From: Hymenobacter chitinivorans DSM 11115
GTDB lineage: Bacteria; Bacteroidota; Bacteroidia; Cytophagales; Hymenobacteraceae
Direction of reading: 5' to 3'
NCBI RefSeq assembly: GCF_002797555.1
Contig: NZ_PGFA01000001.1
Span: 2,914,001-2,978,000, forward strand
DNA: 64,000 nucleotides
Both the position numbers and the translations under genes were made by a program. The notes under the pieces are model-generated. The model saw only the letters and a program-made list of their open reading frames with translations, was not told the origin of the DNA and made no database searches. Of this stretch, positions 49,980 through 58,456 are shown piece by piece. How positions within the stretch are numbered: the stretch's first letter is position 1; every line of letters starts with the position of its first letter.

Positions 49980-50858
49980 ATGCCGGATTATACCACGTGT
50001 ACCTACACCTCGGAGCTCTACGAGCAGCCGGCCCTGGCCAGCAGTAGCGCCCTCAACTGGCCGGGCGCGCGCTTGGAACGCTACCAGTTGCCCGCTACCA
50101 CCCTGCCCGCCCATGCCCACGAGCAGCACCTGTTGCTCGTGCACCAGGGCAGCCAGCCCGTGGTGGCCAGCCGCCGCACCGGCTCCCGCGTGGAAGCCGA
50201 CCAGTTCCGGAGCGGGGATGTAGGCCTGTATCCGGGCGGAGAATACGGTCCGTTTGGCTGGGATGGCCCCGTGGACATCATTCAGGTGCACCTGGATGCG
50301 CCAATGCTGGAAACCCGGGCCCGCCGCGACCTGGACCTGCGCTACTTCACCTTGCACGAGCGGTTTCGCTGCGAGGACGGACTGTTGGCCCAGCTAAGCC
50401 AGCAGCTCCTGGCCGCCGCCGGCCGGGCCCATACGCTGGGCCAGCTCTACGCCGAGTCGCTGGTCACGACGCTCTGCTACCACCTCATCGAGCACCACGC
50501 CACCTTCGAGCGCCGCCTAGCCGCTGGCGCCGGGGGCCGACTGCCGGCGGTGGTGCTGGGCCGGGTAGATGCCTACCTGGAAGCTCACTCGGAAGCTCCC
50601 ATTACGCTGGAAGTACTGGCCGGTCTGGCGAACCTGAGCGTGTTTCACTTTGCCCGCCGCTTCAAGCACACCACCGGCCGCTCGCCCTACCAGTACGTGC
50701 TGGACTGGAAAATCCGGCGGGCGCGGGCCCTGCTGCGGGCCGGCGAGCTGCCGGTGGCCGCCATCGGCGACGCCCTGGGCTTTGCCTCGCCGGCGCACTT
50801 TGCGGCCGCCTTCAAGCGGGCCGTGGGTCAGAGTCCGCGGGCATTTCAGCAAAGCTAG
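49980..50858 (+). CDS. AraC family regulator
   Basis: 292 aa from the ATG at 49980. The N-terminal half (about 10-160) is a cupin-like AraC ligand domain (LPAHAHEQHLLLVHQGSQPVV..). The C-terminal 100 residues hold two helix-turn-helix motifs (LEVLAGLANLSVFHFARRFKHTTGRSPYQYV and VAAIGDALGFASPAHFAAAFKRAVGQSPRAF). It probably controls the NmrA/hydrolase pair starting 136 bp downstream. An inverted repeat TTGCTCT...AGAGCAA at 49866-49905 is a possible operator. Confidence 0.88.
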   Translation: MPDYTTCTYTSELYEQPALASSSALNWPGARLERYQLPATTLPAHAHEQHLLLVHQGSQPVVASRRTGSRVEADQFRSGDVGLYPGGEYGPFGWDGPVDIIQVHLDAPMLETRARRDLDLRYFTLHERFRCEDGLLAQLSQQLLAAAGRAHTLGQLYAESLVTTLCYHLIEHHATFERRLAAGAGGRLPAVVLGRVDAYLEAHSEAPITLEVLAGLANLSVFHFARRFKHTTGRSPYQYVLDWKIRRARALLRAGELPVAAIGDALGFASPAHFAAAFKRAVGQSPRAFQQS

Positions 50859-50993
50859 GCGGCCCGCCAAAAGCGCAAGAATAGGTAAGTAATGCGCAGG
50901 AATCAGGCGTTGCGCCGGCAAGCGTTGGGGGACCTTTGGGGTAGTTAAAGCCGCGGCCAACCGGTGGCGGCCTCACCCTTATTTTCTCCTTAC

Positions 50994-51878
50994 ATGGACT
51001 CTTTCATCTTAGTAGCCGGCGCTACCGGCGACCTGGGCGGCCGTATCACCCGCGCCCTGCGGCAGCGCGGGGCCACCGTGCGGGCCGTGGTACGGTCCGA
51101 AGCCGACCCGACCAAAGTTGACTACCTGACCCAGCTCGGCGTCGAGGTGCAGCACGTGGATTTTTCCGACCAGGCGGCCCTCACCCGGGCCTGCGCCGGG
51201 GCCAGCTGCGTGGTATCGGTGCTGGCGGGCCTGCGTGAGGTTATCGTCGATACTCAAACCCAGCTGCTCAGCGCGGCCGTGGCCGCCGGCGTGCCCCGCT
51301 TTATTCCCTCCGACTTTGCCAGCGACTACACCCAGCAGGCCCCGGGCCTGAACCGCAACTTCGACCTGCGGCGCGAGTTCCAGGCCCGCCTCGACCAGGC
51401 GCCCATTGCGGCCACCTCCATTCTCAACGGGGCCTTTGCCGAAGTGCTGACCTACAACATTCCCCTGCTCGACTTCCGGCAGCAGCAGGTGGGGTACTGG
51501 GAAGATGCCGACTGGCAGATCGACTTCACGACCATGAACGACACGGCCGCCTTTACCGCGGCGGCGGCCCTGGACCCGGCCACGCCCCGCTTCCTGCGCA
51601 TTGCTAGCTTCCAGCCCAGCCCCCGTGAGTTGGTAACTGTTGCCGAGCAGGCCGGCCGGGGGCAGTTTGCACTGGGGCGCCTGGGCGCCCGCCAGGATCT
51701 GGCCGCGGCCATTCAGCACGCGCGGGCCGCCAACCCCGCCGGCGAGCAGCAGCTGTACGCCGACTGGCAGCAGATGCAATACATGCTGAGCATGTTCAGC
51801 GTGCAGAACAACCCGCTCGACAATGGCCGCTACCCGGACCTGACCTGGACCAATCCCGTCACTTTTTTAACTGCGTAA
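50994..51878 (+). CDS. NmrA-like NAD(P)-binding protein
   Basis: 294 aa from the ATG at 50994 (MDSFILVAGATGDLGGRI). Atypical SDR of the NmrA/isoflavone-reductase-like group: G-A-T-G-D-L-G replaces the classical glycine motif, with RAVVRSEAD as the cofactor-selectivity strand. The FIPSDFASDYTQQ segment corresponds to the NmrA-type active region. It could reduce quinones or aromatic compounds or act as a redox sensor. The next gene starts 4 bp after its stop, so they form a translationally close pair, likely regulated by the AraC protein. Confidence 0.83.
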   Translation: MDSFILVAGATGDLGGRITRALRQRGATVRAVVRSEADPTKVDYLTQLGVEVQHVDFSDQAALTRACAGASCVVSVLAGLREVIVDTQTQLLSAAVAAGVPRFIPSDFASDYTQQAPGLNRNFDLRREFQARLDQAPIAATSILNGAFAEVLTYNIPLLDFRQQQVGYWEDADWQIDFTTMNDTAAFTAAAALDPATPRFLRIASFQPSPRELVTVAEQAGRGQFALGRLGARQDLAAAIQHARAANPAGEQQLYADWQQMQYMLSMFSVQNNPLDNGRYPDLTWTNPVTFLTA

Positions 51879-51882
51879 CGCC

Positions 51883-52821
51883 GTGCAAACCACTCCTGCC
51901 CCTTCCCTGGGGGCCTACTCCGACGAGGAGCTCATCCAGCGCCTGCCCGGCTTTACCAACCACTACGCCACCGTCAACGGGGTGCGCCTGCACTACGTGG
52001 AAGGCGGCCAGGGCCCGGCCCTGGTGTGCCTGCCCGGCTGGCCCCAGACCTGGTTTTCCTACCACCCCATTGCCGCCGAGCTGGCCCGGTACTACCGGGT
52101 TATCCTCGTGGATATCCGGGGCATGGGCAGCTCCGAGAAGCCCGCCACTGGCTACGACAAGAAGACCATGGCCCAGGATATTTATGAACTGCTGCGCCAC
52201 CTGGGCCTGGAAAAAGCCTCCCTGCTGGGCCACGACATCGGCGGCATGGTGGCCAGCAGCTTCGGGTTCAACTACCCGCAGGCCACCGAGAAGCTGATTC
52301 TGGCCGACGGAGCCCACCCCAGTGAAGGCCTGCGGCAGATGCCCCTGCTGCCGGCGCCCGGCGCCTTTACGGGCAAAATGGACGGGCAGCAGCCCTACGT
52401 CTGGTGGATGGCTTTCAACCAGGTGAAGGAGCTGCCCGAGCAGCTGCTGGCCGGGCGGTTTGAGTTTCTGCTCGACTACCTATTCCGCTACGTGATGCTG
52501 GACGAGAGCCGGATGTCGGCCTTCGACCGGGCCGTGTACGCGGCCGTATACAACCAGCCCGAAAACATTCGGGCGGCCAACGCCTGGTACCAGGCCCTGG
52601 AGCAGGATATTGCCGACGCCAACACCTACGGCCGCCTGCCGATGCCGGTGCTGGGCATTGGCAGCCACGTGTCGTACAGCTACCTGCAAATGAGCCTGCC
52701 CTACGTAGCTGAGAATGTCGAGGTCATCGGCATTCTGGACAGCGGCCACTATATGTTTGAGGAACAACCCGCGCAGGTGCTGGCCGCCGTGCTGGGCTTT
52801 CTGCAGCCGGCCGCTGGCTAA
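51883..52821 (+). CDS. Alpha/beta hydrolase, epoxide hydrolase/haloalkane dehalogenase-like
   Basis: 312 aa from a GTG at 51883, directly behind the NmrA stop. The oxyanion strand LVCLPGWPQTWFSYHP and the nucleophile elbow GHDIGGM show an Asp nucleophile, which marks the epoxide hydrolase and dehalogenase branch rather than esterases. A cap domain covers about 140-235, and the C-terminal His is in DSGHYMFEEQP. Cytoplasmic. With the AraC and NmrA-like genes this suggests a small detoxification cluster; actual substrate unknown. Confidence 0.85.
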   Translation: MQTTPAPSLGAYSDEELIQRLPGFTNHYATVNGVRLHYVEGGQGPALVCLPGWPQTWFSYHPIAAELARYYRVILVDIRGMGSSEKPATGYDKKTMAQDIYELLRHLGLEKASLLGHDIGGMVASSFGFNYPQATEKLILADGAHPSEGLRQMPLLPAPGAFTGKMDGQQPYVWWMAFNQVKELPEQLLAGRFEFLLDYLFRYVMLDESRMSAFDRAVYAAVYNQPENIRAANAWYQALEQDIADANTYGRLPMPVLGIGSHVSYSYLQMSLPYVAENVEVIGILDSGHYMFEEQPAQVLAAVLGFLQPAAG

Positions 52822-52976
52822 CGAAACATAGTTCAGGACTGGGGTTGCTGGCAAATAAACAGTGGCCCCAGTCCCGGCGCCGGCTTTGGACGTAGGGCCA
52901 CGACTCGTCATCCATAAATTCCGCACAACTTTCCTGGCCACGGAATATTTTAGGGATTATTGACGTTTTTGCCGCT

Positions 52977-53570
52977 ATGAAACTCTTCCTGCCGCTCGCC
53001 TTGCTCGTTTTGCTGAGCAATCTGAACTCCTGCAAAACCGACCGTTCACCCAAAACCGTTGACCCCACTTCTCCCGCCGCCGCCAAGGCCCAGCTCGACG
53101 TGCTGCGCGACTCCGTGGACGCCCGCTGGAGCCGTATGACAGCCAGCGACGACGCCAAGATGCAGGCCACCGGCCAGGTATTGCAAGCCCTGGAAAAGCA
53201 GCCCGGCGCCGACAAAGCCCAGCTTAAAGCCCTGGCCCGGGCCAACGGCAAGCTTAAAAGCCGCCGCTACGACCAGCAGAGCATGAGCGTTTCGGAGCAG
53301 ATTGACGCCTACGACTCGGCTCAGGACTCGGTGCTGCGCGCCGTCTACAACTTCGCCCAGCCCGCCGCCGGCCAGCCCGACGCCACCGTGCAGCAGCTCA
53401 CCACCGACATTCAAACCGCCGACGGGCAGGTCGTGGGTTACCGCGTGAACTACGACCGGGCGGCCAAGCAGTTCAACAACTACCTGCAGCTTCACCAGGA
53501 AGCCCTGGGCAAGCTCGGCGGCAAGTACAGCAAGCTCCAGCCCCTGCCCCTGTTTGAGTTAAAAGAGTAG
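52977..53570 (+). CDS. Lipoprotein, coiled-coil, LemA-like tail
   Basis: 197 aa. The lipobox is LLSNLNS-C19, so the protein is anchored. Residues about 35-185 are predicted mostly helical, with charged heptads (AKAQLDVLRDSVDARWSRM). The end (YRVNYDRAAKQFNNYLQLHQEALGKLGGKYSKLQPLPLFELKE) resembles the last helix and F/PLFEL tail of LemA proteins, but the length and middle differ, so this is only a hint. The gene is followed by the palindromic element A4. Confidence 0.7.
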   Translation: MKLFLPLALLVLLSNLNSCKTDRSPKTVDPTSPAAAKAQLDVLRDSVDARWSRMTASDDAKMQATGQVLQALEKQPGADKAQLKALARANGKLKSRRYDQQSMSVSEQIDAYDSAQDSVLRAVYNFAQPAAGQPDATVQQLTTDIQTADGQVVGYRVNYDRAAKQFNNYLQLHQEALGKLGGKYSKLQPLPLFELKE

Positions 53571-53581
53571 CGAATTCATCT

Positions 53582-53744
53582 TCTGTCAGCCTGAGGCGGA
53601 GCCGAAGGGCCTTCCTCACCTACCCCACTGCGGCTTCTGCCAACGCAAAAAGCCCTTTACCACGCGTGGTAAAGGGCTTTTTTGCAGTTCATAAGCTTTG
53701 TCACCGAGGTGAGAAAGGTCCTTCGCTCTACTCAGGCTGACAGA
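53582..53744. repeat. Palindromic family A element (A4)
   Basis: Outer arms TCTGTCAGCCTGAG (53582-53595) and CTCAGGCTGACAGA (53731-53744) pair perfectly; compared with A1, the base changed (ATCC to AGCC) is changed in both arms. The centre is a 36-bp perfect palindrome with no loop (53647-53682, GCCCTTTACCACG.CGTGGTAAAGGGC) that also gives A/T-runs, so it can act as a bidirectional terminator for the two convergent genes. Confidence 0.85.
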
Positions 53745-53767
53745 CACGGGGAGGACAACTTGTGCTG

Positions 53768-55513
53768 CTACAGCTTGGCCATTTCCTCGCGCACGAAATC
53801 AGCCAGGGTGCGCAGGTACTCGGTGCTGAAGTCGAAGCGGATGCCGGCCGCGGCGTAGATTTCGCCGATGGGCGCGGTGTAACCCAGGGCCAGGGCGCGC
53901 TTGTAGGCTTCAAGCCCCTCCTGCGGGTTCTGGCGGAAGTTGCGCCACACGGCAATGGCGCCGAGCTGGGCCATGGCATATTCGATGTAGTAGAAGGGCA
54001 CTTCGTAGAGGTGCAGCTGCTTCTGCCACAGGTAAGGCTTGTAGTTTTCCAGGCCTTGCCAGCTCACGGTGCGCTGGTTGAACTCGTCGAAGGTGCGGGT
54101 CCACTGGGCGTGACGCTCGGCTTCGGTGTGCTCGGGGTTTTCGTACACCCAGTGCTGGAATTTGTCGATGGTGGCTACCCAGGGGAAGGTTTCCAGCACG
54201 CTTTCCAGGTGGGTTTTCTTGGCCCGGCGCAGCTCGTCGGCATCGGGAAAGAACAAGTCCCACTGGTCCATCGAAATCAGCTCCATGCTCATCGAGGCCA
54301 GCTCGGCCACCTCGGACGGCGGGTGCTTGTCGGCCGACAGCGGCAGGGAGCGGGTCAGGAAGGAATGCACCGCGTGGCCGCCTTCGTGCAGCATCGTAAT
54401 GACATCGCGCAGGGAGGAAGTGGCGTTCATGAAGATGAACGGCACCCCGGTTTCGTCGAGCGGGTAGTTGTAGCCACCCGGGGCCTTGCCCTTGCGCGAC
54501 TCCAAATCGAGGTGGCCCATCTGCCGCATCGTTTTCAGGCAGTCGCCCAAGTACGGGTCGAGGCGCTCGAAAACGGTAATGGTCTTGTCGAGCAGCTCGG
54601 CGCCGGTTTCGAAGGGCCGCAGTGGGGCTTTGCCGGTCACGTCCACGTCGAGGTCCCAGGGGCGCAGCTCGGCCAGTTCCAGGTCCTGGCGGCGCTCCAG
54701 GTCGATGTCATCAATCAGGGGCACCACGGTTTCCCGAATGGCGCGGTGGAAGGCAAAGCAGTCCTCGGGCGTATAGTCGAACCGGCCCAGGGCGGCAAAC
54801 ATATAGTCGCGAAAGTTGGCGAACTCCGCATTCTGGGCCATCTGGTGGCGCAGCTTCACTAGGTCGGTAAAGAGCTGGTCGAGGGGCTTGGAATCCTGGA
54901 GGCGGCGCTGCTGCACGGCCCGGTAGGCTTCCTCACGCACGGCCCGGTCGGGGCTTTTGAGACGGTCGGCGGCCCGGGGCAGGGTCATTTCCTCCCCGTC
55001 GAGAGTCACGGTCATGGCCCCCACGGTGGCGGCGTACTGCTGCTGCTTGGTGCTGATTTCGGTTTTGAGCGGAATGTTCTCGGGCCGGTAGATTTCCAGG
55101 GCCTGCCGTACCGAGCGCACGAAAATGCGGTAGCGCTGCGGGTCGAGGCCTTCCAGGAACTCCGAACCCATCATTTTCTCATTCAGGGCGTGGTCGTAGG
55201 GCGCCACGTTGGGCTCAATCTCGCTCACGAAATACTGAAACGAGTCGGCCCGCTCCTGGTCCTGGGTGTCACAGGTCATGCGGATGTAGCGCCAGGCCAG
55301 GTCTTCGCTCAGCACGCTTTCCAGCTCCGAGCGGTCGAGCAGCCAGCGCTCCAGCTCCTGGGCCGAGCCCAGGGGCCGGTCGCGGAGCTCAATGAAATAG
55401 GGCTCAAGTGATTCCCAGTCGGTTACGGAGAATGACTCGGGCAAATACTGACGCGGCGGGCGCTGCGTATCAGTGGCCGAAGCGAGGGCAGGTTCGGGGG
55501 CGGTATTCATCAT
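53768..55513 (-). CDS. M3 family oligoendopeptidase (PepF-like)
   Basis: 581 aa from the ATG at 55513. Zinc metallopeptidase that cuts oligopeptides in the cytoplasm. The active site is HEGGHAVH (about 372-379), with the third ligand Glu about 28 residues on (SMSMELISM). The N-terminal part (about 20-120) is the helical PepF lobe. No signal peptide. The 5' side is a roughly 350-bp gap containing palindrome B1; no operon partner. Confidence 0.9.
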   Translation of the reverse strand: MMNTAPEPALASATDTQRPPRQYLPESFSVTDWESLEPYFIELRDRPLGSAQELERWLLDRSELESVLSEDLAWRYIRMTCDTQDQERADSFQYFVSEIEPNVAPYDHALNEKMMGSEFLEGLDPQRYRIFVRSVRQALEIYRPENIPLKTEISTKQQQYAATVGAMTVTLDGEEMTLPRAADRLKSPDRAVREEAYRAVQQRRLQDSKPLDQLFTDLVKLRHQMAQNAEFANFRDYMFAALGRFDYTPEDCFAFHRAIRETVVPLIDDIDLERRQDLELAELRPWDLDVDVTGKAPLRPFETGAELLDKTITVFERLDPYLGDCLKTMRQMGHLDLESRKGKAPGGYNYPLDETGVPFIFMNATSSLRDVITMLHEGGHAVHSFLTRSLPLSADKHPPSEVAELASMSMELISMDQWDLFFPDADELRRAKKTHLESVLETFPWVATIDKFQHWVYENPEHTEAERHAQWTRTFDEFNQRTVSWQGLENYKPYLWQKQLHLYEVPFYYIEYAMAQLGAIAVWRNFRQNPQEGLEAYKRALALGYTAPIGEIYAAAGIRFDFSTEYLRTLADFVREEMAKL

Positions 55514-55737
55514 CAATAGCAAGATACGTCGGTAGACGAAACGAATGTAAGCTAAACTTTAAACAGCTTTAGCCAGAAGCAGCCGGCCGCAAAATCAGGG
55601 TTTGTGTGCCCGGGCCGGTGCGCAACCTTGTTTCTACGGCAGGCAAGGAAAAGTCGTTGACCTGTTTGGATGAGAAAATGCGGCAAAGTTTAACTCAGTC
55701 GGGCGGGAAATGTTGTGACGTTATTCGGCGTAAAGAC

Positions 55738-55834
55738 AGAACGTCATGCTGCGCCTGCCGAAGCATCTTTACCGCAGTAGTAACCAAGTTACTTTGACGG
55801 GAGAGATGCTTCGACCAGCGCAGCATGACGTTCT
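55738..55834. repeat. Palindromic family B element (B1)
   Basis: AGAACGTCATGCTGCGC (55738-55754) pairs perfectly with GCGCAGCATGACGTTCT (55818-55834). CGAAGCATCT (55759-55768) pairs with AGATGCTTCG (55804-55813). The 35-nt centre (GCAGTAGTAACCAAGTTACTTTG) matches the reverse complement of the centre of B2. The rest of the 55514-55863 gap holds nothing recognisable apart from the peptidase promoter by position. Confidence 0.8.
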
Positions 55835-55863
55835 AACCTAGGATACGGTCCAGAATTGGCCGG

Positions 55864-56970
55864 CTAGTCGACTTCGATAACCACGTCGTCGGTGACGGGG
55901 TGGCCCACGCAGATGAGCACGTAGCCCTGCTTCATTTCTGAGTCAGACAGGCCTTCGCGCTCATCCAGGTGGACTTTGCCCGAGAGGCACTTGCCGCGGC
56001 AGGCGGTGCACAAGCCAGCCTGGCAGCTGTAGGGCAGGTCGATGTCCTGGTCGAGAGCCGCTTCCAGAATAGTCTGGCTGGGCTTCACCTCGATTTCGTA
56101 CTCGGCGCCCTCGTAGTGAATGGTGACGGTGCGGGCCGTGATTTTATCGTCGGCCGCGTCCGATACGTCGCCGTGGCCGTTGGCCTGGCCGGCGGCGGCC
56201 TCAATGGTTTCGGCGGCGGCCACGAAACTCTCGCGCTGAATCCGGGCGGCCGGCACGCCGAGCAAATCCAGTGCGGCGCGGGCTTCGGTCATCAGGCCCT
56301 CGGGGCCGCAGAGGTAGTATTCGGCCTGCTGGGCCGGAAACTGGTGGCGCTGCTCGAGAATGCGCAGCAGCGTGGTCCGGTTGAGGCGGCCGGTGTGGCG
56401 GTGGCCCGAGGTGGGGCTGGTGGGCTGGCTAAACACGTGCTCGACCTGCAGCCGGCCGCCGGCCTGGGCCTCCAGTTGCTGCAGCTGCTGGCGGAAAATC
56501 ACCGATTCCTCGTTGCGGTTGCCGTACACGAGCAGCACGTGGCTCTGGGGCTCGTCGCGCACGACGGCCTTGAGAATCGACATGAGCGGGGTGATGCCGC
56601 TGCCGGCGCCGACGAGCACGATGGAGCGGGCCGCTTTGGGGCTGGTTTTGAGGGTAAAGTTGCCCAGCGGGGCCATTACTTCCAGCTGCTGGCCCACTTT
56701 TACCGTATCGAGCAGGTAGTTGCTGACCAAGCCACCAACGACCCGCTTCACCGTAACCGACAGGCGCGGGGCCTCCGAAGGGGTGCTGCTGAGGGAGTAC
56801 GCCCGGCGCTCTTTTTTACCGCCGGGGCCGCAGGGCAGAATCAAAGTCAGGAACTGGCCGGGTTCACACGCCACGGGCTGGCGGTCGGGCCGTTCGAGGT
56901 GAATGGTAGCGGCGTCGGCGGTTTCGTGGGTGATTTCCACAACGTTAAGCATCAGGTACGGGCTGCTCAT
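55864..56970 (-). CDS. Ferredoxin--NAD(P)+ reductase-like protein with C-terminal 2Fe-2S domain
   Basis: 368 aa from the ATG at 56970. Order of domains: FAD-binding barrel (about 10-110, with RRAYSLSSTP for FAD), NAD(P)-binding domain (about 115-245, with VLVGAGSGITPLMSIL and YYLCGPEGLMTEA) and a plant-type ferredoxin domain at the C-terminus (Cys pattern SCQAGLCTACRGKC ... ICVGHP, four Fe-S ligands). The layout is that of PaaE (PaaK)/HmpX-type reductases of multicomponent oxygenases. The matching oxygenase subunits are not in the window, so the partner is unknown. Upstream codons to 57042 are not needed. Confidence 0.9.
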   Translation of the reverse strand: MSSPYLMLNVVEITHETADAATIHLERPDRQPVACEPGQFLTLILPCGPGGKKERRAYSLSSTPSEAPRLSVTVKRVVGGLVSNYLLDTVKVGQQLEVMAPLGNFTLKTSPKAARSIVLVGAGSGITPLMSILKAVVRDEPQSHVLLVYGNRNEESVIFRQQLQQLEAQAGGRLQVEHVFSQPTSPTSGHRHTGRLNRTTLLRILEQRHQFPAQQAEYYLCGPEGLMTEARAALDLLGVPAARIQRESFVAAAETIEAAAGQANGHGDVSDAADDKITARTVTIHYEGAEYEIEVKPSQTILEAALDQDIDLPYSCQAGLCTACRGKCLSGKVHLDEREGLSDSEMKQGYVLICVGHPVTDDVVIEVD

Positions 56971-57133
56971 CGGGGGTACTGCTTCGGGGATTGGAGAGGA
57001 AAAATCAGGGTTTACGGCAGCGTTTCGGCGCCGGGCGTGCAAAGTACGGCAAATGGGGCGGCTTGGTCGGCATGCGCATTGGGTTTAGCTTGCGCCCCTC
57101 CTACCTTCTTCTGTTGAAATAACGATTTTAGCT

Positions 57134-57835
57134 ATGTCTGGTTTTGACCTTGCGGCCCTGCTCGAACGCCACCAGCACGAGTTCGGCCCCGTGCTGCCCG
57201 TCGACCTGAATGCCCCCGAAGTGGCCCGCCTCGACTTCACGGCCGCCAACCCCATCCTGGCCACGGCCGACCTGCGCGACACGGAGGCTTTTGAAACGCT
57301 GGTGGCCCGGCTGCTGGAAGAGCAAAACGCGCTGATTGGCGTGGGCGGCTACCTCGAAAACCGGGTTATCTACCGCCGCAGCCCCGGGCAGTTTGGCGAC
57401 CCCACCGTGCAGGCCCGCTCCCTGCACCTGGGCGTGGACGTGTGGCTGCGGGCCGGTACGCCGGTGCTGGCCCCGCTGGACGCCATAGTGCACAGCGTGG
57501 CCGACAACGACCATTTCGGCGACTACGGCCCCACCGTGATTCTGCAGCACGAGCTGGAAGACACTACGTTTTACACCCTCTACGGCCATTTGGGCCGGGC
57601 CGAAGTGGCCCTGCTGCGCGCCGGCATGACCCTGGAAAAAGGTGAGAAGTTTGCCGAGGTGGGCCCCCACCCCGAAAACGGCGACTGGCCGCCCCACCTC
57701 CACTTCCAGGTTATGGCCAATATGCTGGGCTGGGAAGGCGACTTTCCCGGCGTAGCCCTGCCCACCGAACGGGAGCAGTGGGCCCAGCTCTGCCCCGACC
57801 CGAATCTGATTCTGCAGGCGCAGGTACTGCAGTAG
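57134..57835 (+). CDS. M23-family metallopeptidase-like protein without signal peptide
   Basis: 233 aa. The C-terminal half is a LytM/M23 domain: RSLHLGVDVWLRAGTPVLAPLDA (first His and Asp zinc ligands), YGHLGRAEV and PHLHFQVM (H-x-H motif). Enzymes with this domain cut peptidoglycan cross-links, but no signal sequence or membrane helix is present at the start (MSGFDLAALLERHQHEFGPV). Close relatives of this layout occur in Bacteroidota and include fusions to aminotransferase or kinase domains. It could be cytoplasmic, exported by another route, or active on a non-murein substrate. The next gene follows within 12 bp. Confidence 0.8.
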   Translation: MSGFDLAALLERHQHEFGPVLPVDLNAPEVARLDFTAANPILATADLRDTEAFETLVARLLEEQNALIGVGGYLENRVIYRRSPGQFGDPTVQARSLHLGVDVWLRAGTPVLAPLDAIVHSVADNDHFGDYGPTVILQHELEDTTFYTLYGHLGRAEVALLRAGMTLEKGEKFAEVGPHPENGDWPPHLHFQVMANMLGWEGDFPGVALPTEREQWAQLCPDPNLILQAQVLQ

Positions 57836-57846
57836 CGCTTTGGCTC

Positions 57847-58317
57847 ATGGTTCAGCTTTTCCTGCAACTGTTCGTAGTGCTCGGCAGCCTACTGGGCTCC
57901 CCACCGACTTACAAGACCTACCACAACGCCCGTTTCGGCTTCAGTATCGATTACCCGACTACGTTGCGGCCCCAGCCCGAAGCCGATAATGCCGACGGCC
58001 GCCGCTTCGTCTCCGCCGACGGGCAAACCAGCCTGACGGCCTACGCGGGCTACGATGTGCTGGACGGGGGCCTGGCCCAGTACCAGCAACTGTCGCGGCG
58101 GCACTGGCAAGGGAAAAAGGCGACGCTGGTCCTGGACCAAAAACTGGCTACGGGCTTCGTTTTGTCCGGGACGCTGGGCCCGGATATCTTCTACGAAAAA
58201 GCAGTGCTGCAAGCCGGCACCCTGACTACGTTCGTCTGGCAGTACCCGGCAACTCGCAAAAGAGAAATGGATGCCGTTATCCGCCACACCATCAGCACCC
58301 TGCAGCCCGGCGAGTAG
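57847..58317 (+). CDS. Hypothetical protein with N-terminal signal or anchor
   Basis: 156 aa from the ATG at 57847 (MVQLFLQLFVVLGSLLGSPP), 12 bp after the M23 stop, so it is probably co-transcribed. After the hydrophobic start comes a PsbP-like or photosystem-repeat-like small alpha/beta domain (YHNARFGFSIDYPTTLRPQPEADNADGRRF), a pattern often seen in uncharacterised bacterial lipoproteins and secreted proteins. It may be periplasmic. Function unknown. A long-arm terminator follows. Confidence 0.65.
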   Translation: MVQLFLQLFVVLGSLLGSPPTYKTYHNARFGFSIDYPTTLRPQPEADNADGRRFVSADGQTSLTAYAGYDVLDGGLAQYQQLSRRHWQGKKATLVLDQKLATGFVLSGTLGPDIFYEKAVLQAGTLTTFVWQYPATRKREMDAVIRHTISTLQPGE

Positions 58318-58397
58318 GCGGGGGTAAGTGTGCCGGCACAGGCGTCACGCCCCCTCACCGGACTTGGACGGCCGAAGCCGAAACGCTATTTAGCATC

Positions 58398-58452
58398 CCC
58401 GAAGCAAAACCGGCCGCAGCTCTTTCGGAGCTGCGGCCGGTTTTGCTTCGGG
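58398..58452. terminator. Long-arm bidirectional terminator
   Basis: 25-bp perfect arms at 58398-58422 and 58428-58452 with a 5-nt loop (centre CCGGCCGCAGCTC.GAGCTGCGGCCGG). GC arms extend beyond the A/T-run as at 20061 and 20869. Confidence 0.88.
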
Positions 58453-58456
58453 CCCG

